NCBI GenBank assembly: GCA_015060075.1
Contig: SUZE01000008.1
Span: 17,715 to 81,714, forward strand
DNA length: 64,000 nt
Direction of reading: 5' to 3'
Origin: Rikenellaceae bacterium
GTDB lineage: Bacteria; Bacteroidota; Bacteroidia; Bacteroidales; Rikenellaceae
The notes under the pieces are model-generated. The model did no database searches, was not told where the DNA came from, and saw nothing but the letters and a program-made list of their open reading frames with translations. The translations under genes were made by a program, and so were the position numbers. Positions 38,094 to 47,347 of the stretch are shown here, in pieces; positions within the stretch are counted from its first letter, which is position 1, and each line of letters opens with the position of its first letter.

Positions 38094-39512
38094 TTAAGCC
38101 TTTTTACTCTTTTTATCCTTTTTTGCCTTCGGCTGCATTGAGCGCATATACTTCGCCTTGCCGAGGTTGAAACCTACTCCGACATATATATTCGCCGAAG
38201 TCATCATCTTTGGAATAGGTATAGTCTGATTATATACCGCAAAACGAGTATCGATAAAGTCCGCACCGAGGAAGATATTTAAGCCCGCAGGGTGGATATT
38301 CAATGCCCAACCCAATACGCCCGGCTGATTGCCGTTGAAGAAGGTGTGGCTGAACGATGTAGAGAGCCAACGCATAATACGGAAGTTTACTGATGCTGTA
38401 AGTTCCGAACGGGTAAAGTTCTGACAGAACTCAGTGTGCGAAAGCAGACCGAATGCTATCCAATTATTCAAAATGTTGTACTCAACACCGGCATTGAGCG
38501 AGCAAGTGAGACGAGTGGTGTAAGAGCCCTCCGATTTAGCCATTAAAGCATTAAAACCTCCATCAATCTTCGCCTCGCTTGTGGTAAGGTCAAATCCCTC
38601 GTAGGAGAAATTGGCGTTTCCTTCGGCATTAACGGTGCTGTTGCCATACCACTTGATAAAGCCGATATCGCTTGCGCCAACCGAGACTTTGAGGTGGTCC
38701 TCCAAGAAGCGGAATTCAAAACCGATGTCTGCGCCCAAACCCCAGCTCTTGATATTGGTCAAGGCTTTCATCATATCTTGCTGCATAATCTCTTCTACCG
38801 AAAACTCCGAGCCGACAGCATATTGCGAAGAGAGAATAGGGCAATTGGCACGAATGCCACCAATCAACTCGGCTCTAACAGCATTCTCGTTTACATCGAG
38901 ATACATCTTGTCCATTTTCATCGACAAATCTGCAATACCTACCAAACCTTTAACACGGAAGCCAAAGGTCATAAACTGCTTAATCGGGATTGCAAATCCG
39001 AGAGCCGCTTCGATATACTCACGATTGGATATGTGCGTGTCGCCTAAGTCGTAATATCCGTTCGAAAGATTCTTCAATACGGCGAACATATCCTTTGAGA
39101 GCGTTATTTCTGTATTGGAACGGACATTCAGACCGAAACTCCAAAACAGTTTCTTCGTATGCGCTCCGAAGCCGAGTATCGGCATGTTTAGGTTTACGCT
39201 TAACTTTCCTTTGTCGGAGAGTTTACCCAAAAATTCATCTGCCGAAACACCGCTATACATGAATGTATAGATTCCTCCGTTTTTCTTGTACAAGAGGTTG
39301 TTTACCGAGAAGTAGTTGTTGCCGAAATCAACACCCAAACCTCCGATTGCAGGTAATTTGATATACCCACGAGTAGGGGCAAGTGCTGCGTTCATATCGG
39401 TACGGAAGTATGAACCCTCCATGAAATATGCAGTACGCATCTGTGCGGAGGCGGTTATAAATCCTCCCAATACTGCGACAATAGTGATAATAACCTTAGT
39501 AGAGAATTTCAT
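38094..39512 (-). CDS. DUF5723-like outer-membrane protein
   Basis: Signal peptide, beta-barrel-like pattern, basic C-terminus KAKKDKKSKKA. Confidence 0.72.
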   Translation of the reverse strand: MKFSTKVIITIVAVLGGFITASAQMRTAYFMEGSYFRTDMNAALAPTRGYIKLPAIGGLGVDFGNNYFSVNNLLYKKNGGIYTFMYSGVSADEFLGKLSDKGKLSVNLNMPILGFGAHTKKLFWSFGLNVRSNTEITLSKDMFAVLKNLSNGYYDLGDTHISNREYIEAALGFAIPIKQFMTFGFRVKGLVGIADLSMKMDKMYLDVNENAVRAELIGGIRANCPILSSQYAVGSEFSVEEIMQQDMMKALTNIKSWGLGADIGFEFRFLEDHLKVSVGASDIGFIKWYGNSTVNAEGNANFSYEGFDLTTSEAKIDGGFNALMAKSEGSYTTRLTCSLNAGVEYNILNNWIAFGLLSHTEFCQNFTRSELTASVNFRIMRWLSTSFSHTFFNGNQPGVLGWALNIHPAGLNIFLGADFIDTRFAVYNQTIPIPKMMTSANIYVGVGFNLGKAKYMRSMQPKAKKDKKSKKA

Positions 39513-39515
39513 ATC

Positions 39516-42500
39516 TTACTCTCCCTCACCTTTCAAAAAATCAAAAATATCTATTGTTAAGCCATCACGAACTCTCAATTTGAGTTTTCCGTTTAGGTAT
39601 TGTGTGTCTTTGAGTGCAACTGTTTCCTCCGTGTTAGGTTTCGAGAGCCGGAACGAGAACTCTATTCCATCAACATTCTCCAATGCCTTCAATGAGTGAC
39701 TGTCGCCAAGGCTGAACTCAATATCTAACTTTGTTATATGAGGATTTTTGCCATCTTCCTCAGTCCAACCCTTGATAATACCGTCATTGCCAATTTTGAG
39801 TTCGGCATCAATACCCTTGCCTGTGCCCTCTGCATTAATCAATTTGGCTGTGAGTTCGATATCAAACGGAATGGTGGTACCTAACTCGGCAATTAATCCT
39901 ACATCGCCAACCTTCAAGCCTTGAACATCATTTGCAAGACCTGCGAATGTTTCGTTCAATCCCGTAACTTTGCTCTCGTATGAAAGGTCTACATAGCCGT
40001 TAAACTCCAACGGAACAACAACTTCATATTGATATTCGAGTTTGTATCCATCTTTTGCGCTTGCAAGGTCGATGGTGTAGATATCCTCCTTGTTTGTTCC
40101 TACCGACATGTTCACGGCAATCTTTGCAGGGATACCATACGAGAGAAGTTGCGACAAATCTCTCACCCCTACAAATTGCACATTTCTATATCTGCCTTCA
40201 TTGTCTGGTGTCGAGATTACAATGGTTGATGGACCCGAACCTGCAATCCTAATCTCAGGAACAACAATTTCGGCAAGCTGCATGCCCTCTGCATCATAGG
40301 TTTTCAATGCTACATTCGCAAAGAATGGAATACCCGTAGGGTTGTCCTTTAAGTTAAGCGTCAAGACCGGATTAAGGCTCAACTCTTTAATATCTACGCC
40401 AAGAGATGACAAATCGCCCAACTCTACGACCATCTCCTCGGGCGCAACCGAGAGATTGATGCCTCCACGGAACTCTCTTACCTCAATGTCGTCAATCGAA
40501 ATCTGCATGTCGATTGCGGCATTGTTGATTGCAGTGAGGTCAATATCCTGTCCATCTTTAACCTTTGCCCAACATCTCTCAATCTTGATGGCTTGGTCGA
40601 GTTTGAGATGACCGTTCTCAATAGCAGGAATATTCTCCAAGGCGTCAAACTCCAAATGTGCTGTCAATGGTGCAACATTAGGATTCCAAGCCTGCTTGAT
40701 TGTCAGTATCGACTCGCCCTTGTCGTTTGTGGTGATGATACCAGACTCTTTTGTCGCATTTGTAGGGCGAAGCAGATTGCCGATGTTGATGGCAACATCG
40801 AGGTCTATCTCATCAATAGGGAATTGGCTATTATTGAGTGTGCCAAGCGAGAAATCTATCGCCACAGGTGCGCCGTTGCCTTCTGCCTTACCTATCGAAA
40901 TGCTCTCGATTGAGGATATCATCTCCGGAATCTCAATATCCTGCGACAAAGAAGGTAGCTGGTCTTGAATATCCAAGTCCAAAATCATCTCGTTCATCTC
41001 GACTTCGGATTTCTCTTTGTCGATTGTGAAGTTCATGTTAGCCATGCTGAACGCCACATTCAGAGGACTTGCAGGCGGAACGATTGATGAGGCAAGAACG
41101 GTGTGTCCGTCAAGACTCTCCAAGTGTATCTCTGCCTCAACTGTTGTGTCGATAACCAAAGCATCTTCAACTCGTTTTATTGAACTATCTTTTCCGTCTA
41201 TATGGTCAATGTACAACTTGATGCCACCGGCGAGAGCCTCTGCCGATGCGGTGAGAATGTAATCTCTGTCTTTATTATCCTCTCTGTCGCCTCCGAGGTG
41301 AAGGTCTGAACTGCGCAGATTGTTGATTGATGCAGGGTTTGCCAATTCAGCATGAGAGAAGTGCATGCATGAAGGAAATTTCACTACAAGATATGGAGAG
41401 AAATCCTCCTTGGTTATATTATCCTTGATTTTAATCCAATCAAGACCTTTAAGACTTAACGATATCGCAGAATCTTCGGTAAAGGCGATTTTGTTGATAT
41501 CTATCTCCTTTGGAAGGTTGCTGAATGTGTGCTTTACGGGGTATGTTGCTGGGTCCACCTCGAAGTGGTTGATAACAACTTCGACATCTTTGTAGATTGG
41601 TGTCGCCTCGATTTTAAGTTCAGGGAGGTCATTCAAATCGAATTTGCCACCGCATAGTGAAAGGCTAAGGTTGTAGTCGAAGGATATGGTATCATTGACA
41701 TTCAAACGGCCATCTTCAAAGGTGTGGTGGCTGTAATCAATTCGGTGAAGATAGAGCAACAATTCTATCGATTCCTGTTGTTTCTCTATTTTGTAGTCGT
41801 CGAGTGTCAAGATGTTGTGTCCATTCAACTTTATATCGTTTCTACCTTCGTACTCCTTAGGGAGGACAAGGTTGTAACCCTCAGGGAATACAAGGTTGAG
41901 ATTTACTGTGCCACCGCCATTAATTCTGGCAATGCCATTTAGGGCGATGTTGATGCTGAATGGGGCTCCTTCCGGTGTGTTAGCATCGCCAAACTCCACA
42001 TAGTCTATCTTCTCCAACTGCTTCAAAATAGAGAGTTCGGCATTGAAGGTAGAGGTTCCTTCGTAACTACTGGTTAGAGGGTCGCAAAGATTTGCAATAT
42101 AGTCAGTCAGTTCATAGTTACCTAATGCTATCAACTCTTTTACCTCTTGCGGAAGATTTAACTCCAATTGCTGCTGAATCTGGATTGGCTGAACCCTTAC
42201 AATCTCGCCAATCGTAGGAAAATCGATATAGAAATTCTCGGTTATGTCGTCCAGATTTATACTCTCAGGCAATTGCGCCATATCAAACGATACGGGGTCG
42301 AGCTTTGGCGACAAATTCTCGATTGCCGGAATTTTAATGCCGTCAATGGAGATACTCTCGTATTTGTTTGGGTTATCGCCGAAAGAGGAGAAGTAGATTT
42401 GGTAGACGCCTTCACTGTCATTGGTAATAACATCGTTGCCTTTGAGTAGGTCGCTGAGGTAGACGTTGTTGATGTCAGCCAAAGGTACGGTCAGTTCCTC

Positions 42501-42614
42501 TCCACCCACGGTCATCTCTCCCGAAACATCGGTGAGTTCAAATTCACGGTCAATACAGCCTGCAAACGAGAATGCTGCGCAAACAGACAATGCGACAAGA
42601 ACTTTTTTCATATT
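39516..42614 (-). CDS. Large hypothetical lipoprotein (about 1030 aa)
   Basis: MKKVLVALSVCAAFSFAGCIDREF lipobox; repetitive beta-rich sequence. The ORF track starts at 42641. Confidence 0.75.
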   Translation of the reverse strand, partial: NMKKVLVALSVCAAFSFAGCIDREFELTDVSGEMTVGGEELTVPLADINNVYLSDLLKGNDVITNDSEGVYQIYFSSFGDNPNKYESISIDGIKIPAIENLSPKLDPVSFDMAQLPESINLDDITENFYIDFPTIGEIVRVQPIQIQQQLELNLPQEVKELIALGNYELTDYIANLCDPLTSSYEGTSTFNAELSILKQLEKIDYVEFGDANTPEGAPFSINIALNGIARINGGGTVNLNLVFPEGYNLVLPKEYEGRNDIKLNGHNILTLDDYKIEKQQESIELLLYLHRIDYSHHTFEDGRLNVNDTISFDYNLSLSLCGGKFDLNDLPELKIEATPIYKDVEVVINHFEVDPATYPVKHTFSNLPKEIDINKIAFTEDSAISLSLKGLDWIKIKDNITKEDFSPYLVVKFPSCMHFSHAELANPASINNLRSSDLHLGGDREDNKDRDYILTASAEALAGGIKLYIDHIDGKDSSIKRVEDALVIDTTVEAEIHLESLDGHTVLASSIVPPASPLNVAFSMANMNFTIDKEKSEVEMNEMILDLDIQDQLPSLSQDIEIPEMISSIESISIGKAEGNGAPVAIDFSLGTLNNSQFPIDEIDLDVAINIGNLLRPTNATKESGIITTNDKGESILTIKQAWNPNVAPLTAHLEFDALENIPAIENGHLKLDQAIKIERCWAKVKDGQDIDLTAINNAAIDMQISIDDIEVREFRGGINLSVAPEEMVVELGDLSSLGVDIKELSLNPVLTLNLKDNPTGIPFFANVALKTYDAEGMQLAEIVVPEIRIAGSGPSTIVISTPDNEGRYRNVQFVGVRDLSQLLSYGIPAKIAVNMSVGTNKEDIYTIDLASAKDGYKLEYQYEVVVPLEFNGYVDLSYESKVTGLNETFAGLANDVQGLKVGDVGLIAELGTTIPFDIELTAKLINAEGTGKGIDAELKIGNDGIIKGWTEEDGKNPHITKLDIEFSLGDSHSLKALENVDGIEFSFRLSKPNTEETVALKDTQYLNGKLKLRVRDGLTIDIFDFLKGEGE

Positions 42615-42722
42615 GTTATTCGGTAAAATTTTGATTTTCACTGCTCTTTACTTTGCAAAGTTAAGTTTAATTTTTTAAATTAAGCACGATTTTCGCAAAA
42701 ATATGTATATTTGTAATGAAAT

Positions 42723-44546
42723 ATGTCGGGAAACGATAAAATATCACTGAAAGAGCAGGTTGCAATGCTGCCGATGTCGCCCGGTTGCTATCTCTTTGAG
42801 AATAGCAAAGGGGAGGTTATATATGTCGGCAAAGCGAAGCATCTGCGCAATCGTGTTCGCTCCTACTTTGTCGAGAGTCGTGACCACTCCGCCAAGGTGC
42901 GGGTGATGGTGCGACAAATCGCCTCGATGCGCCATATCGTGGTCGATAGCGAAACCGATGCATTACTGTTGGAAAACTCGCTTATCAAGACCTTGCAACC
43001 TCGCTACAATATACTTCTGAAAGATGATAAATCATACCCTTGGATAGCGGTTACGGCGGAGGAGTTTCCACGTATTCTTTCAACCCGTCAGATTGTGCGT
43101 GACGGCTCGCAATATTATGGACCTTACGGCTCAATTTCGGCACAACGAGCAGTACTCGATTTTATTCATGAGGCGTTGCCACTTCGTATCTGTCGCCAGA
43201 AGATGACCGAGCAGAGTATTGCTAACGCTAAACACTCGCCCTGCCTGCAATATCATCTCGGAAACTGCAAAGCACCATGCATTGGCAGGTGTAGCCGAGA
43301 GGAGTATAAAGACTATGTCGATATTGCCACAGCAGTCTTGAAGGGCGATTTGCGACCTGTCAGAGCATATCTTGAAGGGGAGATGATGCGTGCTGCCGAG
43401 GAGTTGCGTTTTGAGATTGCGGCACGATATAAAGCTCGCCTTGATGCGTTGGAACGCTATGCAAGTCGCTCGGTTATTGTGAGTGCCAAGATGGGCGATG
43501 TGGATATCTTCTCGCTGTTGGTCGATGACGATGAGGCTTACTGCAACTTTTTGCGTGTGCGCAACGGCTCGATTACTGCGGTGCATACAGCGACCATTTC
43601 AGTAGGTGTGGAGAGCGATGAACGCTCGATAATGACACTCGGTATTCAGCATATAAAAGAGTCCATTGCAGGCGAGTTGGCACAAGAGGTGTTAGTGTCG
43701 GTTTTGCCGCATGAGGAGTTTTTTGAGGGGGTGCAATTTTCGGTGCCGAAGAGGGGCGAGAAGCACGATTTGTTGGAGTTTTCTCTGCGCTCGGCAAAGA
43801 CCACTCGGGCGGAGCGTCTGAAAAACCTCGAAATTCACAATCCGGCACGCCATACCGACCGACTTATGGAGGCGATGCGCCGAGAGTTGCGACTTGCGAA
43901 GGAGCCACGCCATATAGAGTGTTTCGATAACTCCAACTTACAGGGTACCAATCCGGTAGCATCGTGCGTGGTGTTTCGTGACGGCAAGCCGGCACGCAAG
44001 GAGTATCGCCATTTCAATATAAAAACGGTGGTCGGAGCAGATGACTTTGCTTCGATGCGTGAGATACTCACTCGCCGCTACTCCCGATTGTTGGAGGAGG
44101 GTGCGGAGCTGCCCGATTTGATAGTTGTCGATGGCGGTAAAGGTCAGTTGTCGAGTGCTTATGCCGTGTTGCAGGAGTTGGGCATTGCCGAGCGAGTGCC
44201 GATTGTGGGCTTGGCGAAGAGGTTGGAGGAGGTCTTCTACCCGAACGACCCTATGCCGTACTATCTCAGTCGTACGGGCGAGCCGTTGAAGGTTATCTGC
44301 CATATTCGAGATGAGGCGCACCGTTTTGGTATTACGCACCACCGCAATCGCCGCAGCAAGAATTTTATTAAGACAGGTCTTGAAGGCATAGAGGGTGTTG
44401 GCGAGAAGAGTATTACTGCGCTTTTGCGCCACTTCCGCACACTATCGAACCTCCGCAAGGCTCCATTCGAGGAGATTTCGGATATTGTCGGCAAATCACG
44501 AGCCGAAAGGGTGGTGCAATTCCTTAATAATGGTGGAGCAGAATAA
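42723..44546 (+). CDS. uvrC: Excinuclease ABC subunit C
   Basis: PMSPGCYLFENSKGEVIYVGKAKHLRNRVRSYF, HIECFDNSNLQGTNPVASCVVFRDGKPARKEYRHF, LIVVDGGKGQLSSA. Confidence 0.97.
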   Translation: MSGNDKISLKEQVAMLPMSPGCYLFENSKGEVIYVGKAKHLRNRVRSYFVESRDHSAKVRVMVRQIASMRHIVVDSETDALLLENSLIKTLQPRYNILLKDDKSYPWIAVTAEEFPRILSTRQIVRDGSQYYGPYGSISAQRAVLDFIHEALPLRICRQKMTEQSIANAKHSPCLQYHLGNCKAPCIGRCSREEYKDYVDIATAVLKGDLRPVRAYLEGEMMRAAEELRFEIAARYKARLDALERYASRSVIVSAKMGDVDIFSLLVDDDEAYCNFLRVRNGSITAVHTATISVGVESDERSIMTLGIQHIKESIAGELAQEVLVSVLPHEEFFEGVQFSVPKRGEKHDLLEFSLRSAKTTRAERLKNLEIHNPARHTDRLMEAMRRELRLAKEPRHIECFDNSNLQGTNPVASCVVFRDGKPARKEYRHFNIKTVVGADDFASMREILTRRYSRLLEEGAELPDLIVVDGGKGQLSSAYAVLQELGIAERVPIVGLAKRLEEVFYPNDPMPYYLSRTGEPLKVICHIRDEAHRFGITHHRNRRSKNFIKTGLEGIEGVGEKSITALLRHFRTLSNLRKAPFEEISDIVGKSRAERVVQFLNNGGAE

Positions 44547-44549
44547 AAG

Positions 44550-44669
44550 AAGCTGTCTAACAAGGTGATTTCTGCGTTACGCTCACTTTTTAATTGCTCA
44601 CATACGCCCAAGTATGCTGCGCATTAAAAAAGTTTCGCAAGCCTTGAAATCCCTCTTGTTATACAACTT
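44550..44669. repeat. Long imperfect hairpin with CATAC/GTATG apex, copy C
   Basis: AAGCTGTCTAACAAGGTGATTTC...TTTTTAATTGCTCACATAC-gcccaa-GTATGCTGCGCATTAAAAAAG...GAAATCCCTCTTGTTATACAACTT. Confidence 0.8.
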
Positions 44670-44680
44670 CCGACAAAAAA

Positions 44681-44710
44681 GAGTGTGTCCTAAATTTTTT
44701 GGACACACTC
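44681..44710. terminator. Bidirectional terminator between uvrC and fba
   Basis: GAGTGTGTCC-taaatttttt-GGACACACTC with flanking A/T tracts. Confidence 0.75.
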
Positions 44711-44731
44711 TTATCGTTAAAAGAAGTATTA

Positions 44732-45733
44732 CTACTCTGCCTTGCCGTCAGAACCGAGTACATTCTTAATCTTGTGAATGTACTGCTTCTTCATATTCTC
44801 ACGAGCAGGACCGAGGTACTTACGAGGGTCGAACTCAGCAGGGTTTACTGCGAATACCTCGCGGATAGCTGCGGTCATTGCAAGACGAGAGTCAGAGTCG
44901 ATGTTAATCTTGCAAACTGCCGACTTAGCTGCCTGACGAAGCTGCTCCTCAGGAATACCAACAGCAGCCTTCAAAGCACCACCATACTTGTTGATAGTCT
45001 CAACCTCCTCCTGTGGTACAGACGATGAGCCGTGGAGTACGATAGGGAAGCCTGGAAGCTCCTTCTCGATAGCTGCGAGAACATCGAATGCCAATGGTGG
45101 AGGTACGAGGCGACCTGTCTGTGGGTCTACTGTGCACTGCTCAGGAGTGAACTTGTATGCACCGTGCGAAGTACCAATTGAGATAGCCAACGAGTCGCAA
45201 CCTGTCTTAGTTACGAAATCAACAACCTCCTCAGGCTTAGTGTAGTGGCTCTCCTCAGCGCAAACCTCATCCTCTACGCCTGCCAAAACACCGAGCTCAC
45301 CCTCAACGGTAACACCGTATTGGTGTGCATAGTCTACAACCTTCTTTGTGAGGGCAACATTCTCCTCGTATGGGAGGTGCGAGCCGTCAATCATTACAGA
45401 TGAAAAGCCCATATCAACACACGACTTGCAAGTCTCGAACGAATCACCGTGGTCGAGGTGAAGAACAATCTGTGGCTTAGCCCAACCAAGCTCCTTAGCA
45501 TACTCTACTGCACCCTCAGCCATGTAGCGGAGGAGAGTCTGGTTAGCGTAGTTACGAGCACCCTTCGATACTTGAAGGATAACAGGCGACTTGGTCTCAG
45601 CCGAAGCCATGATGATAGCCTGCAACTGCTCCATGTTGTTGAAGTTGAACGCAGGGATAGCGTAGCCACCCTTAATAGCCTTTGCGAACATCTCGGTAGT
45701 GTTCACAAGCCCCAATTCCTTGTACGAAATCAT
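44732..45733 (-). CDS. fba: Class II fructose-1,6-bisphosphate aldolase
   Basis: YAIPAFNFNNMEQLQAIIMA, VLHLDHGDSFETCK, SVMIDGSHLPYEENV, PIVLHGSSSVPQE; start moved to MISYKELG at 45733. Confidence 0.96.
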   Translation of the reverse strand: MISYKELGLVNTTEMFAKAIKGGYAIPAFNFNNMEQLQAIIMASAETKSPVILQVSKGARNYANQTLLRYMAEGAVEYAKELGWAKPQIVLHLDHGDSFETCKSCVDMGFSSVMIDGSHLPYEENVALTKKVVDYAHQYGVTVEGELGVLAGVEDEVCAEESHYTKPEEVVDFVTKTGCDSLAISIGTSHGAYKFTPEQCTVDPQTGRLVPPPLAFDVLAAIEKELPGFPIVLHGSSSVPQEEVETINKYGGALKAAVGIPEEQLRQAAKSAVCKINIDSDSRLAMTAAIREVFAVNPAEFDPRKYLGPARENMKKQYIHKIKNVLGSDGKAE

Positions 45734-45868
45734 AGTTTTTTTAGTTTTATTTTTTGTGAAAAAAGTTTTGTTGCATTTAACCGTGCCAAAGGTACTAATT
45801 TTTTTTTGAAAAACAGTCCAAAAAGTGCAACAATCGGACAAAAATATTAAATCTATTAAATTTTTGGC

Positions 45869-46038
45869 GGAATTATATACTTTAATGTTGTGGTTTATAA
45901 CAATCTGTCATTATGAGTCTTCGCAGAAGCCGTGAAAATCTCCCTTATTGTATTTTAATTAAAAAGTGGGAGATTACCACGCTCATTACATTCGCTCGTA
46001 ATGACGAGTGATTTTACAACATTAAAGCATATAATTCC
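45869..46038. repeat. Nested inverted-repeat element (MITE/REP-like, or invertible-segment-like) between fba and the capsule locus
   Basis: Outer 23-bp IR (45869-45891 / 46016-46038, 22/23 complementary) and inner 38-nt imperfect IR (45907-45944 / 45968-46005: GTCATTA(T/C)GAG...AATCTCCC). Confidence 0.85.
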
Positions 46039-46357
46039 CATTTTTTAGTAGACGATACATACAAGCAAATGGAGCGCAGAGCGATTGTTGAAAAACTTCA
46101 AAATGAGAAGACAACTTGCTGTATCTCAATAAGCGAGAAGAGCAGATGCAATTTGTGTATTTTATGGTAATGCGAGGTGACAATATAAGTATAGTTTAGC
46201 GAGTTTTGGTAATGTTGCAAAGCAATATCAGGTTCGAATCATGACACAAATCACAGTTGCTCCAAACGTAATATGTTGAAAATCAGTATATTTAGGGGGG
46301 GGGTATTTGGGGGATAAAAATAATTGTCAAATTATACTTATAATTGTTTATAATTTA

Positions 46358-46365
46358 TTACCTTT
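46358..46365 (+). promoter_or_regulatory. -7 box (TACCTTTG) of a putative capsule-locus promoter
   Basis: TAnnTTTG consensus in AT-rich DNA, about 230 bp upstream of upxY; no clear -33 at ideal spacing. Confidence 0.4.
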
Positions 46366-46596
46366 GCAAGCGGGTGTAGAAGGTCTTTTTTGAAGAACTT
46401 TTATGGTGTTGTTTAGGTGTGTTGAAAAGCTTTACAATCTTGTGACATAACTCTGAACGATGATGACGAAGATAGAAAACTCGCAGTGTCGTCAGCTGCA
46501 AACTTTTGAGAAAACTTTTGTAACTGCCTGGAAATGTGCTACATATATTTCCTTGCAGGATTAGAAGGTTTGTGGTTATGCGAGCTTTATTAAGAG

Positions 46597-47145
46597 ATGG
46601 ATACCGAGAAACTCTATACAGAAAGGCGTTGGTATGTTATGCGGGATTTGAAAAGAAGCAATGCTCTTATGCCCGCATATAAACAGTTGGCTGAGGCGGG
46701 GATAGAGGTCTTTACGCCAATGGTGTCTCGTTTGTTTACCAGTAATGGTTTACGCATCAAAAAAGAGGTTCCGGTGATTCAGGACTTGCTATTTGTAAAT
46801 GATTCTCGTCAAAATATAGATGCGATTGTAGCCAAAACTCCTACGCTTCAATATAGGTTCAAGAAGGGTGGTAAATTTGGAGAGGCTCTTGTCGTGCCAG
46901 ATGACGAAATGGCGAAATTTATTGATGCGACACACGCAACTAACAATCCGAAATTCTACTCTGCAGAAGAGGTTTCTACATTGATGTGTGGTCGTACAGT
47001 TCGAATGATTGGCGGAACATTGAATGGCTATGAGGGTAAACTTCAAACAGTTAGAGGTTCAAAGAAAAAACGTTTACTAATTACGCTACCATCACTAATG
47101 GCGGTAAGCCTTAGTATTAATGATGAGTATATCGAATTGCTTTAA
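46597..47145 (+). CDS. UpxY-family transcription antiterminator (NusG N-terminal domain)
   Basis: RRWYVMRDLKRSNALMPAYKQLAEAGIEVFTPMV, GGTLNGYEGKLQTVRGSKKKRLLITLPSLMAVSLSI; first gene of the polysaccharide locus. Confidence 0.92.
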   Translation: MDTEKLYTERRWYVMRDLKRSNALMPAYKQLAEAGIEVFTPMVSRLFTSNGLRIKKEVPVIQDLLFVNDSRQNIDAIVAKTPTLQYRFKKGGKFGEALVVPDDEMAKFIDATHATNNPKFYSAEEVSTLMCGRTVRMIGGTLNGYEGKLQTVRGSKKKRLLITLPSLMAVSLSINDEYIELL

Positions 47146-47347
47146 GCAATTGACGGACTTTGTGGTACAGATTATATCGCAATATATTGCAACAATCTAA
47201 CTAAGGCATAATACAAACTTGATTGAGAAGTGCAATATAACTTGATAAGACGTGCTACAGTTTTTGGAATTGGCAAGAAACAATCCAATATGGGTAAGAT
47301 AGAGTTACATAGGAGTCTTAATTGCTGATTAATTCTCATGACATCTT

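Noticed and set aside
46070-46171. Short ORF MERRAIVEKLQNEKTTCC... between the IR element and upxY
   Set aside because: 34 codons, no recognisable domain or RBS; likely chance.
46231-46240. GGTTCGAATC resembling a tRNA T-arm upstream of the capsule locus
   Set aside because: No acceptor, D-arm or anticodon arm around it; a short match expected by chance.
45869-46365. Classical Bacteroides invertible capsule promoter as a firm call
   Set aside because: The best -7 box (46358) lies outside the inverted repeats and the interior looks REP/MITE-like; kept only as a hypothesis.
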